This document shows, piece by piece, positions 26,150-33,545 of a stretch of 42,439 nt of DNA. The position numbers and the translations under genes are program-made. Under the pieces are notes generated by a model, which saw nothing but the letters and a program-made list of their open reading frames with translations, was not told the DNA's origin and did no database searches. Source of the stretch: Campylobacterota bacterium (GTDB lineage Bacteria; Campylobacterota; Campylobacteria; Campylobacterales; JAADDX01). The DNA is taken from the NCBI GenBank assembly GCA_013153685.1, contig JAADDX010000036.1, forward strand, positions 1-42,439, in the 5' to 3' direction. Position 1 is the stretch's first letter. Every line of letters begins with the position of its first letter.

Positions 26150-26178
26150 ATTTTACTATATTTTTTATTGATTTTCAA
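26150..26178 (-). promoter_or_regulatory. rpmH: promoter of rpmH-rnpA-yidD
   Basis: On the minus strand TTGAAA (26173-26178) and TAAAAT (26150-26155) are separated by 17 bases, about 30 bases before the rpmH ATG. Confidence 0.5.
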
Positions 26179-26224
26179 CTCTATTATCAAAAACTTTCCT
26201 TAAAATACCAAAAAACATCTCAAT

Positions 26225-26569
26225 TTATGTATCTTTACTAAAAAATGACGTAAGCTTACTCAATCCCGTCTTTATTCCGGCATATTTCATAATTTTGGCA
26301 ATTTTTTTCCACGTATCTTTATCATAACAAGGATTAGGGCACTTGCGGCACCTTGGTTTTTCATCATGTGGACAGTTTTGTAAGTTGGAGATAGCAATCT
26401 CAAAAAGCTCGGCACATTCATTACATAGAGTGCACTCTATTTGAATAGTTTGGTTGTGATAAGCGATAGTATAATTTCTGCTGCTAGCTAGATGATGTTT
26501 GTCGTGACAGTATATCTCAAAAAATTTTTTAAGTGTCATAACTTCATTGGTAAACTTCTCAAACGTCAT
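26225..26569 (-). CDS. small Cys-rich protein, 'nitrous oxide-stimulated promoter' family (PF11756-like)
   Basis: A 114-residue protein with six clustered cysteines: IECTLCNECAELFEIA, NCPHDEKPRCRKCPNPCY. The arrangement LCxxC...CP...KPxCxxCPxxCY followed by IAKIMKYAGIKTGLSKL matches the small family annotated as nitrous oxide-stimulated promoter protein. The function is unknown; the cysteines suggest a zinc or iron-sulfur site. It is transcribed divergently from the GGDEF gene from a shared palindromic -10 region. The name of the family should not be read as evidence for N2O metabolism here. Confidence 0.75.
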   Translation of the reverse strand: MTFEKFTNEVMTLKKFFEIYCHDKHHLASSRNYTIAYHNQTIQIECTLCNECAELFEIAISNLQNCPHDEKPRCRKCPNPCYDKDTWKKIAKIMKYAGIKTGLSKLTSFFSKDT

Positions 26570-26620
26570 ATATTGCCTTTAAATATGTGTAATTGTATCT
26601 AATTTTTCAAAATCGATTTT

Positions 26621-26642
26621 TTTTGGTATAATTATACCAAAA
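26621..26642. promoter_or_regulatory. palindromic bidirectional -10 region
   Basis: A perfect 22-base palindrome, half-site TTTTGGTATAA, contains TATAAT on the + strand (26627-26632) and on the - strand (ATTATA at 26631-26636). It lies between the divergent Cys-rich protein gene and the REC-PAS-GGDEF gene, so two overlapping promoters probably compete here. It could also be read as an operator. Confidence 0.6.
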
Positions 26643-26693
26643 TTACCGGTGTAGATTGCACGGGTTATGTAGATTTTAATATAAAGAGTAAGA

Positions 26694-27863
26694 ATGAGTA
26701 GGATCAAACCACATCAATTTTTAAAAGAATTAACATGCTTGTATGTAGAAGATAACGAATTTATCAGAGAATCCTTTTCGATGTTAATTAGCAGATACTT
26801 CAAAGAAGTTGTGATTGCTTCAAATGGTGAAGAGGGGTATGAGAAATTTTTGCAAGTTCATCCGGATATTATCATAAGCGATATTAGAATGCCGGTGATG
26901 GATGGGCTTGATATGGTCAAAAAAATCAAAGAACATTCACCCGATATATTTGTGATATTTACAACCGCCTTTACCGATATAGAATATTTAAAGCAAGCTA
27001 TTGATTTGGGGGTAGAGGGGTATATTACCAAGCCAGTAGACAAACAAAAACTCCTCAAGAAACTCAATCTACTAGCACAATTTCTCAAACAACAAAGAGA
27101 CTCTCAAGAGTTGCTAGAATTATTAGAGAGTATTTTTAACAAACAACCAAATCCGACTGTTTTGATAGACGGACAGGCTATTAAGCTTGCTAATAGTGCT
27201 TTTAAACTCATGTTCGGTTTTACAAGTGCCGATGAGTTTTTTGAGCAATTTCCTCTTGATTTATCTAAGACTACGCAAGAGATCACAATTCAATATGAAG
27301 ATAAATCAGTGACATTTGAGGTGCATATCCAAAAACTCGGTTCGAAATTGTTAGTTGTGCTAAATGATATCTCCTCACTTGAAAATCAGATTCTTACAGA
27401 TTCCCTAACCAAACTTTATAATAGAAAAATTCTAGCAAAAGTTCTGCCAAGCTTGGAATCAACACGCAGATGTTTATTAATGATGGATATAGACCATTTC
27501 AAACAAATCAACGATAATTATGGTCATTTAGTAGGGGATAGAGTGTTGGTGCAATTGAGTGAATTACTCAAAAATTCTATTAGACGAGATGATATCTTAA
27601 TTCGCTGGGGTGGTGAGGAGTTTTTGTTGATTTTGGATAATGTATCTGATATTGATATTGCGTACAAAGTAGCCAACTCATTGCGGCACAAAATTGAGGA
27701 ATTTACGTTTGATTTTGTAGAGAGAGTGACGTGTAGTTTTGGGGTGTGTTGTGGTGTAATTAGCCAAGATTCATTTGAAATGCTAGTAGAAAAAGCGGAT
27801 AAGGCATTGTATGGAGCAAAACAAACCGGTAGAAATAAAGTGATAAAGAGTGAAGAATGCTAG
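26694..27863 (+). CDS. response regulator diguanylate cyclase (REC-PAS-GGDEF)
   Basis: A 389-residue cytoplasmic signalling protein. REC (about 12-125) has the acidic pair in YVEDNEF, phospho-Asp D63 in IISDIRMPVMDG, and K113 in YITKPVDK. A PAS-like sensor (about 145-230) contains NPTVLIDGQAIKLANSAF and LLVVLNDISSLENQ. The GGDEF domain (about 238-385) has LTDSLTKLYNRK, FKQINDNYGHLVGDRVL and the active site RWGGEEF. An inhibitory I-site RRDD lies at the right distance upstream. It should make cyclic di-GMP when phosphorylated. No partner kinase is adjacent. The stop overlaps the Nif3 gene start by 7 bases. Confidence 0.93.
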   Translation: MSRIKPHQFLKELTCLYVEDNEFIRESFSMLISRYFKEVVIASNGEEGYEKFLQVHPDIIISDIRMPVMDGLDMVKKIKEHSPDIFVIFTTAFTDIEYLKQAIDLGVEGYITKPVDKQKLLKKLNLLAQFLKQQRDSQELLELLESIFNKQPNPTVLIDGQAIKLANSAFKLMFGFTSADEFFEQFPLDLSKTTQEITIQYEDKSVTFEVHIQKLGSKLLVVLNDISSLENQILTDSLTKLYNRKILAKVLPSLESTRRCLLMMDIDHFKQINDNYGHLVGDRVLVQLSELLKNSIRRDDILIRWGGEEFLLILDNVSDIDIAYKVANSLRHKIEEFTFDFVERVTCSFGVCCGVISQDSFEMLVEKADKALYGAKQTGRNKVIKSEEC

Positions 27864-28570
27864 TAAGAGATATTTATAACAAACTCAATCAAATTTCCCC
27901 TTTTGAATTGCAAGAATCGTGGGATAATAGCGGGTTGATAGTAGGTGATTTTGACAATGAAATACAAACGGTTTATTTGTCGTTGGATTTGGATTTGGAT
28001 TTGGTGGATGAGCTTGCTGCAAATTCCCTTATTATCACTCATCATCCACTTATCTTCAAACCTCTAAAACAACTTATCCCCGTATCGTATGAACAAAAAA
28101 TAGCAATTAAACTTATTCAAAAAAATATCTCTCTTATCTCAATGCATACGAATTTTGATAAAACACATCTCAACAAATACGTTATGAGCGAGGTTTTAGG
28201 CTTTGAAGGTATACAGAGTGACGACTTTGTATTGAGTGCGAATGTGGATATGGATTTTGATGAATTTGTCAAATATATAAAAGCTAGATTTAATCTTACA
28301 CACATAACCACAGTCCAATCACACCACAAAGTTCGTTCATTTAGTTTAACTACCGGTAGTGGAATGTCACTCTTGCCTAGTATTACGACAGATGTATTTC
28401 TAACTGGTGATATCAAATATCACGAAGCGATGCAGGCTAAAGCACGCAATATTTCTTTGATTGATATTACGCATTACGCTAGTGAACAATACTTTCCGCA
28501 TGCATTATCCGCTTTGCTTCATTTTGATACACAAATTGTCACATCACACAATCCATTTGTTATTAAATAA
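27857..28570 (+). CDS. Nif3-like dinuclear metal center protein (DUF34/YbgI family)
   Basis: A 237-residue protein of the Nif3/YbgI/YqfO family, ring-forming proteins with a two-metal site. Key motifs are WDNSGLIVGD, ITHHPLIFKPL (metal His pair), SMHTNFDKTHLNKY, a GxGSGMSLLP-type segment (TTGSGMSLLP), VFLTGDIKYHEAMQA and DITHYASEQYF. The family has been called GTP cyclohydrolase I type 2, but the true activity is unsettled. It starts inside the end of the GGDEF gene, suggesting co-transcription, and ends about 125 bases before rpmI, which has its own promoter. Confidence 0.9.
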   Translation: MLVRDIYNKLNQISPFELQESWDNSGLIVGDFDNEIQTVYLSLDLDLDLVDELAANSLIITHHPLIFKPLKQLIPVSYEQKIAIKLIQKNISLISMHTNFDKTHLNKYVMSEVLGFEGIQSDDFVLSANVDMDFDEFVKYIKARFNLTHITTVQSHHKVRSFSLTTGSGMSLLPSITTDVFLTGDIKYHEAMQAKARNISLIDITHYASEQYFPHALSALLHFDTQIVTSHNPFVIK

Positions 28571-28660
28571 CTTGTTGGCGTATTGTGTGTGCTTGTAAAC
28601 AATTTGTGTCAAAAATACACAAAAATTCTAATATTTTGTGCAATATTCCAAAAATTATGA

Positions 28661-28666
28661 TATAAT
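28661..28666 (+). promoter_or_regulatory. rpmI: -10 box upstream of rpmI-rplT
   Basis: TATAAT in ATTATGATATAATATCC, 30 bases before the rpmI start. No strong -35. Confidence 0.55.
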
Positions 28667-28696
28667 ATCCTCTCAATTTTAACAAAGGAGCCTATG

Positions 28697-28891
28697 ATGC
28701 CTAAAATGAAAACAAACAGAGGTGCCGCAAAAAGATTTAAGCTCAAAAAAAGCGGAAAAATCAAAAGAGGTAGTGCATTTAGAAGTCACATCCTAACTAA
28801 AATGTCACCAAAAAGAAAAAGAAAATTAAGAAGTCCAAAACACGTGGACAAAACAAACGTAAAACAAGTAAAAGAACTTTTAGCAAAATAA
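28697..28891 (+). CDS. rpmI: 50S ribosomal protein L35
   Basis: A 64-residue L35 with the canonical [20 protein letters not shown] start and a basic core ([20 protein letters not shown]). Two ATGs lie in tandem. The second (28697) is chosen because it yields the standard N-terminus and sits 6 bases after AAAGGAG. It pairs with rplT downstream. infC is not adjacent, unlike the gamma-proteobacterial order. Confidence 0.96.
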   Translation: MPKMKTNRGAAKRFKLKKSGKIKRGSAFRSHILTKMSPKRKRKLRSPKHVDKTNVKQVKELLAK

Positions 28892-28899
28892 AAGTTTCC

Positions 28900-28937
28900 A
28901 CCTATTTACGAAACAATAGGTTAAGTTGGCAAAGCCA
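28900..28937 (+). other. two small hairpins in the rpmI-rplT spacer
   Basis: The 82-base spacer holds a perfect 7-bp stem ACCTATT / AATAGGT with an 8-base loop (28900-28921), and beside it TGGC-AAA-GCCA (28927-28937). Neither is followed by a T-run, so they do not look like terminators. They could be an mRNA-processing or autoregulatory L20 site, which is speculative. Confidence 0.4.
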
Positions 28938-28973
28938 CACCTAAGAAATCAAACACAAGGTAAAGGATAAAAA

Positions 28974-29324
28974 ATGAGAGTAAAAACAGGAATCGTAAGA
29001 AGAAGAAGACACAAAAAAATCCTAAAAATGGCAAAAGGATTTTATTCAGGTAGAAGAAAACATTTTAGAAAAGCAAAAGAACAAATTGAGAGAAGTTTAG
29101 TATACGCATTTAGAGATAGAAGACAGAAAAAAAGAGATTTTAGAAAACTATTTATCATTAGAATCAATGCAGCGTGTAGATTAAACGACATTAATTATTC
29201 AAGATTTATTCATGGACTTAAAAAAGCAAATATCGAGTTAGATAGAAAAATCTTAGCTGATTTGGCTATGAATCATCCTCAAACATTTGCTAAAATCGTA
29301 GAAAAAGCAAAATCAGCTCTATAA
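28974..29324 (+). CDS. rplT: 50S ribosomal protein L20
   Basis: A 116-residue early-assembly 23S rRNA binding protein. It begins [20 protein letters not shown] and continues with [35 protein letters not shown] and [20 protein letters not shown], all typical of L20. The start follows AAGGATAAAA. It is transcribed with rpmI and ends in an intrinsic terminator whose hairpin includes the last codons. In other bacteria L20 represses its own operon by binding the mRNA. Confidence 0.97.
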   Translation: MRVKTGIVRRRRHKKILKMAKGFYSGRRKHFRKAKEQIERSLVYAFRDRRQKKRDFRKLFIIRINAACRLNDINYSRFIHGLKKANIELDRKILADLAMNHPQTFAKIVEKAKSAL

Positions 29325-29345
29325 TGAGCTTTTTGCTACTTTTTA
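29306..29345 (+). terminator. intrinsic terminator after rplT
   Basis: Stem AGCAAAA-(TC)-AGCTC paired with GAGCT-TTTTGCT, loop TATAAT, followed by A-C-TTTTT. The stop codon of rplT lies in the loop. The structure ends the ribosomal protein transcript before the chemosensory operon. Confidence 0.65.
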
Positions 29346-29409
29346 TCACCCTCTAATAGACTGCATTACAAATTTCACAAAAAATATTTATTTTTAAGGA
29401 TAATTTTGC

Positions 29410-29415
29410 TATAAT
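29410..29415 (+). promoter_or_regulatory. -10 box of the chemosensory operon
   Basis: TATAAT in TTTTGCTATAATTACGG, about 180 bases before the first gene. This predicts an unusually long 5' leader for this gene-dense window. Confidence 0.55.
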
Positions 29416-29427
29416 TACGGCATAGCT

Positions 29428-29553
29428 GGTTTTACTCGGAGAAAATCTCGTAAAATCGGTGAAATATATTTCTTTATAACTCGAATTGCCTTATAAAATA
29501 AGATAAGTATCGTTTGTGATACTTCTATCTATAATTCATTTATCTTATTTTAT
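29428..29553 (+). promoter_or_regulatory. structured 5' leader of the chemosensory operon
   Basis: Two strong foldable elements lie between the predicted promoter and the first ATG. Element 1 is TTTTAC(29430-29435)...GTAAAA(29450-29455) enclosing GAGA-AAA-TCTC. Element 2 is a perfect 14-bp stem, ATAAAATAAGATAA (29493-29506) with its complement at 29540-29553, enclosing an inner hairpin AGTATC/GATACT (29506-29523). No T-run terminator follows. I do not recognise a known riboswitch class. It may control translation or stability of the operon. Confidence 0.45.
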
Positions 29554-29596
29554 TGGCGATTTTGGTTATGAAAATTTATATCACAAAGGGATATTT

Positions 29597-31171
29597 ATGT
29601 ATGTATATTACATCAGCGAAGGTAAGTATACTGACCGGAATATAAAGTTGTTAGAGAAGTATATGGATGTAGAGTTTATTCCCAAGAACAAATACGATTC
29701 TATGTATCTTCTCTCAAAAAATCTCCAAGACGCCATAATTATCAGTAACGATATCAATATCCTTCACAGTCTAATTCAAGAGGAGGAAGCAGATATATTG
29801 TTGAGTGTGTATATTTGTGATTGCAACAACACTTGCTTAGAACAATCACTAAAAAAACATATCGATATTTGTTTACCTCCGAAATTTAGCGAGGATAGTA
29901 TACAAGAGTTGGAAAAAAGAGCGGATGAGATGTTGGAAGTGCACCATCTCCAAGAGGAGAAAAAAGAGTTAATTAGAACAAACAAAGTCTTACACGAATC
30001 GATAGAATATGCAGCACTTATTCAATCGGCTTTGTTGCCGGATAATAAGGTTATTAGGAAGTATTTCAATGAGTATTTTGTGATTTGGCATCCTCGTGAT
30101 GGTGTGGGTGGTGATGTGTATTTCTTTGATGACATCTCAGATAAATTAGCACTTTTTGTGATTGCGGATTGTACGGGGCATGGTGTGCCAGGTGCACTTG
30201 TTACTATGATGGTAAGTTCTGTATATAATGAGATTCTTAAGGAAATTTCACACGGAGAGTTACTCTTTTCACCGGGAAATATTTTAAGTGAATTTAATAT
30301 CAAACTCAAAAGATTGCTCAAACAAGAAAAAAGCACGAGCGGAAATATTACAAACGTAGGATTTGATGGGGCTGTTGTTTGTTACAACAAAGAAAAAAAA
30401 GAGTTAAAATACGCTGGGGCTAATTGTCCTTTGTTTTGCGTAAAAGGAAATGAGCTAAAGGTTATTAAGGGTGATAGATTTTCTATCGGTTACAAAGAAA
30501 GTGATACCGGTTTTGTATTTAAAGAACACAAAATTTCATTTGCCCTAAATGAAGATGGTATTATCTATTTAACAACTGACGGTTATATTGATCAAATCGG
30601 TGGTGATAAAGGATTCCCGTTTGGTAAAAAAAGACTTACGAAGTTAATTGAGGAGTATCATTCGTATTCATTGGCTGACCAACAAGAAGTATTTTTGAAT
30701 GCTTTAGAGGAGTACAAAGGAAATCACGACCAAATAGATGATATTACGGTAGTTGCTCTTAGAACTTCAAAAACAATAACCCAAGAAGAAGGGTTATACC
30801 AAAAAGATGAAGACAAAATCAACGTAATGCTTGTGGATGACTCGAGAATTTCAAGAAAAATTATCGGAAGTGTAGTAAAAGAACTCGGTTATAATATAGT
30901 AGCTGAGGCTAAAGACGGTAAAGATGGATTAGAAAAATATAAAAAAGTCCATCCGGATGTTGTGCTTACGGATATTGAGATGCCAGAAATGGATGGATAT
31001 GAGATGGCACAGAAAATTTTAGAATATGATAAAAAAGCGAAAATATTTGTAATTACGTCTATTGTAAATGCTCAATTTATCAAAAAGATCCTATCAATTG
31101 GAGTATTGGATGCTATCAAAAAACCTGTTAACAAACAAAAACTCCAAATGACATTGGAAAAATTCCTATAG
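29597..31171 (+). CDS. SpoIIE-type PP2C serine phosphatase with C-terminal receiver domain
   Basis: A 524-residue soluble protein. Residues 1-100 form an alpha/beta region I cannot name with confidence, followed by a short coiled coil (103-135). The SpoIIE/RsbU-type phosphatase (about 140-395) shows RDGVGGDVYFFDD, VIADCTGHGVPGALVTMMV, YLTTDGYIDQIGG and DQIDDITVVAL, with the metal-binding Asp residues intact. The receiver (405-524) is intact: D414/D415, phospho-acceptor D459, T487 and K509. ATG 29597 is used since AAAGGG precedes it and the in-frame extension upstream lies in the structured leader. It heads an operon with a STAS protein and a full chemosensory set, so CheA probably phosphorylates its receiver and the phosphatase acts on a STAS-type protein. 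Confidence 0.92.
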   Translation: MYVYYISEGKYTDRNIKLLEKYMDVEFIPKNKYDSMYLLSKNLQDAIIISNDINILHSLIQEEEADILLSVYICDCNNTCLEQSLKKHIDICLPPKFSEDSIQELEKRADEMLEVHHLQEEKKELIRTNKVLHESIEYAALIQSALLPDNKVIRKYFNEYFVIWHPRDGVGGDVYFFDDISDKLALFVIADCTGHGVPGALVTMMVSSVYNEILKEISHGELLFSPGNILSEFNIKLKRLLKQEKSTSGNITNVGFDGAVVCYNKEKKELKYAGANCPLFCVKGNELKVIKGDRFSIGYKESDTGFVFKEHKISFALNEDGIIYLTTDGYIDQIGGDKGFPFGKKRLTKLIEEYHSYSLADQQEVFLNALEEYKGNHDQIDDITVVALRTSKTITQEEGLYQKDEDKINVMLVDDSRISRKIIGSVVKELGYNIVAEAKDGKDGLEKYKKVHPDVVLTDIEMPEMDGYEMAQKILEYDKKAKIFVITSIVNAQFIKKILSIGVLDAIKKPVNKQKLQMTLEKFL

Positions 31172-31182
31172 AAAGGTAGCAG

Positions 31183-31434
31183 ATGGCTATTACGTTTACC
31201 CAAAGTGAGTTAACAATAGACAATATAGAGCAAAACTATGATACTATCAAAGCTCATTTGGATGAGAATCCTATCGAGCTTGATTTGGGAAATATCGAAG
31301 TTTTGGATCTAGCGAATATTCAGATGTTTTTGTCGCTAAGGAAATATTGTCACACTCTAAATAAAGAATTCAAGATACAGAATGTAGACTCAAACCAAAT
31401 CAAAGAAGAGTTGAAGTTATTTAAATTAATATAG
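31183..31434 (+). CDS. STAS-domain protein (anti-sigma antagonist-like) lacking the phosphorylatable Ser
   Basis: An 83-residue single-domain protein with the STAS pattern: a strand, IELDLGNIEVLDLANIQMFLSLRKYC around residues 31-56 (given IELDLGNIEVLDL and ANIQMFLSLRKYC), then FKIQNV. In SpoIIAA-type antagonists the loop reads DSSG with a Ser that is phosphorylated. Here it is D42-L-A-N, with no Ser or Thr. So it probably cannot be switched by the usual kinase, or it works as a scaffold. It lies between the PP2C phosphatase (11 bases before) and cheA (10 bases after), so it is likely a partner of the pathway. Start ATG with GAAAGG 6 bases upstream. Confidence 0.8.
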   Translation: MAITFTQSELTIDNIEQNYDTIKAHLDENPIELDLGNIEVLDLANIQMFLSLRKYCHTLNKEFKIQNVDSNQIKEELKLFKLI

Positions 31435-31444
31435 AGGGTTGATT

Positions 31445-33544
31445 ATGAATGAAGATTTGAAACTGTTTTTAGAAGATTCAGAAGAACAATTAGAGACGAT
31501 GGAGGAAGTGCTGATAGATATTACGGAGCTTCCTTCTTTGGATGATGTCACAAAAGATCAAATCAATGCCGTATTTAGAGCGATGCATACCATCAAAGGA
31601 AATGCTGGTATGTTCGGGCTAGATGAGATTGTTTCTTTTACCCACAAAGCGGAGAGCTTGTTGGATAAGGTAAGAAATGATGAGGTGAAGTTGACAAAAG
31701 AGCTTGTGGATCTATTTTTGAAAATCAATGATCACGTGCGAATGCTTGTGGAATTGAGTGTAAATGAACAACAAATGGATGATGACCAAAAAGCCCAACA
31801 TAACGAGCTTTTAGAAGCAATGAAGAAATACTTAGATGCCAAAGAGCCAGTAGTGCCAGTGGCGGATGAAACAGTAGTGGTAGAAGAAGATCAAGCGGAT
31901 TTTGATGGTTATGATATTACGATTGAACTTTACGAAGATTTCTTTCTTAAAAAAGAGGATATTTTCGCTATCTTCAAGTTGTTAGACGTTATTGGAAATA
32001 TTATTGATTTTGAGACTGATGTTTCACGATTGCCAGAATTTGATAAATTAGATCCTAAAAAAGCTTATATCAGATTCCATTTTATGTATCAAAGTGATGA
32101 GACGTTAGAGAATATTGTAGATAATTTTGAATTACTAAAAGGGCTTGTAAATATCGTTATCAAAAAACAATCGCAAGTGGTGTATGAACTAGATCCTCAA
32201 CACCCAATCCAATCATCGCCGCAAGAAGAGCCAAAACCACAAGAAGAAGCAAAACCACAAGACGTTTCGACACCGCCAGAAGCACCAAAAGCACCAGAAG
32301 CACCAAAAGCCCCAGAAGCACCAAAACCGCAAGAAGCAGCCAAAGCCGCTCCTCCAGCAAAAAAACAAGAGAAAAAGTCGTACACTCTAAGAGTTAATTC
32401 AGAAAAAGTAGATATGCTGATGAATAAAATCAGTGAAATGGTTATCCTAAATGCTAGATTGATTCAATACGCGATGGATAAGAATGATTTTGAATTAGAA
32501 GAAAATGTTCTTAAGATGAGCGATTTGATTGAGAAAATTCGTGATGGTGTAATGAATATTAGAATGGTGCAAGTTGGGGATAGTTTTGCGAAATTTAGAA
32601 GAATTATCCTTGAAACTGCCAAAAAAGTAGGAAAAGATGTACATTTTGAAATTGTAGGTGGTGATACTGAACTTGATAAAAGTATGGTAGAAAAAATCAC
32701 GGATCCACTTATTCATATATTAAGAAATAGCGTAGATCACGGGATCGAGACTCCAGAGGAGAGAGTAGCCAAAGGTAAACCACCAAGAGGGACTATTATT
32801 CTCAAAGCTTATCCGGATTCAGGGATGATTGTTATTGAAATTAGTGATGATGGTAGAGGTATCAATAAAGATAGAATTTTACAAAAAGCTATCGAAAAAG
32901 GTATCGTACCAAAAGATGCTAACCTAAGTGAGCGAGATATTTACAATCTTATGTTTGCTCCAGGTATCTCGACAGCGGATAAGATTTCTGATATATCTGG
33001 TCGTGGTGTTGGGATGGATGTAGTTAAGAAAAATATCGATTCACTAAGAGGCTCTATCGATATTCAAAGTGAGATTGATAAAGGAACGAAAATTACTATT
33101 AGACTTCCTTTAACGCTTGCTATTATCGATGGATTTTTAGTGAAAGTAGCAAATGTGAAGTATGTAATACCTCTAGAGCTTATCAAAGAGTGTATCGAGC
33201 TTACTCCAACTCAAAAAGAAAAAGTGCAAAAACACGGTTATATTGCACTAAGAAAGAAAATTTTACCGATTCTTGATATGAAAGAGTTTTTCGAGATTAA
33301 AACCGATAAGTCATTAAGAGAAAATATCGTAATTGTAAGATATGGAAATCTGGAAGTAGGATTGTTGGTGGATGAGTTTTATGGAGAATTCCAAACAGTA
33401 ATCAAGCCGTTGGGCGAATTGTTTGAAAAAGTACAAGGAATTTCAGGAGGAACGATTCTCGGAAGTGGAGAAGTAGGGTTGATTTTTGATATTCCAAGAC
33501 TAATAGAATACAGAATAGCATTAGAACTAAAAAAAGGAGAATAA
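31445..33544 (+). CDS. cheA: chemotaxis histidine kinase CheA (no receiver domain)
   Basis: A 699-residue CheA. P1/HPt: H48 in [20 protein letters not shown]2-like alpha/beta region covers about 155-240. A Pro/Ala/Glu/Lys linker (about 256-311) contains tandem repeats. P3 dimerisation begins [18 protein letters not shown]. The P4 ATPase has the N box [16 protein letters not shown]1 [16 protein letters not shown] and [10 protein letters not shown]5 is CheW-like to the C-terminus. Unlike the main flagellar CheA of Campylobacter and Helicobacter, there is no C-terminal receiver, which marks this as an accessory system. Start ATG 31445 (AGAGGG 6 bases upstream), not the TTG at 31439. Confidence 0.95.
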   Translation: MNEDLKLFLEDSEEQLETMEEVLIDITELPSLDDVTKDQINAVFRAMHTIKGNAGMFGLDEIVSFTHKAESLLDKVRNDEVKLTKELVDLFLKINDHVRMLVELSVNEQQMDDDQKAQHNELLEAMKKYLDAKEPVVPVADETVVVEEDQADFDGYDITIELYEDFFLKKEDIFAIFKLLDVIGNIIDFETDVSRLPEFDKLDPKKAYIRFHFMYQSDETLENIVDNFELLKGLVNIVIKKQSQVVYELDPQHPIQSSPQEEPKPQEEAKPQDVSTPPEAPKAPEAPKAPEAPKPQEAAKAAPPAKKQEKKSYTLRVNSEKVDMLMNKISEMVILNARLIQYAMDKNDFELEENVLKMSDLIEKIRDGVMNIRMVQVGDSFAKFRRIILETAKKVGKDVHFEIVGGDTELDKSMVEKITDPLIHILRNSVDHGIETPEERVAKGKPPRGTIILKAYPDSGMIVIEISDDGRGINKDRILQKAIEKGIVPKDANLSERDIYNLMFAPGISTADKISDISGRGVGMDVVKKNIDSLRGSIDIQSEIDKGTKITIRLPLTLAIIDGFLVKVANVKYVIPLELIKECIELTPTQKEKVQKHGYIALRKKILPILDMKEFFEIKTDKSLRENIVIVRYGNLEVGLLVDEFYGEFQTVIKPLGELFEKVQGISGGTILGSGEVGLIFDIPRLIEYRIALELKKGE
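32276..32329 (+). repeat. three tandem 18-bp repeats in the cheA linker
   Basis: Three near-identical 18-base units (CCAGAAGCACCAAAAGCA and variants, at 32276, 32294 and 32312) encode repeated PEAPKA in the CheA P2-P3 linker. Unit number may vary between strains by slippage without breaking the frame. Confidence 0.8.
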
Positions 33545-33545
33545 A

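Noticed and set aside
17376-26642. Repeated GGTATAATTA sequences as a dispersed mobile or regulatory repeat
   Set aside because: They occur singly in front of gene starts with the right orientation and are better explained as extended -10 promoter elements.
29516-29596. Upstream extension of the phosphatase gene (27 extra residues)
   Set aside because: It runs through the perfect inverted repeats of the leader, has no family similarity, and a good ribosome site precedes ATG 29597.
32276-32329. Possible CRISPR array
   Set aside because: The units are contiguous 18-mers without spacers, in frame in cheA.
32197-32385. Minus-strand Gly/Ala/Ser-rich frames opposite the cheA linker
   Set aside because: These are the antisense of the Pro/Ala/Glu/Lys repeats; low-complexity shadows.
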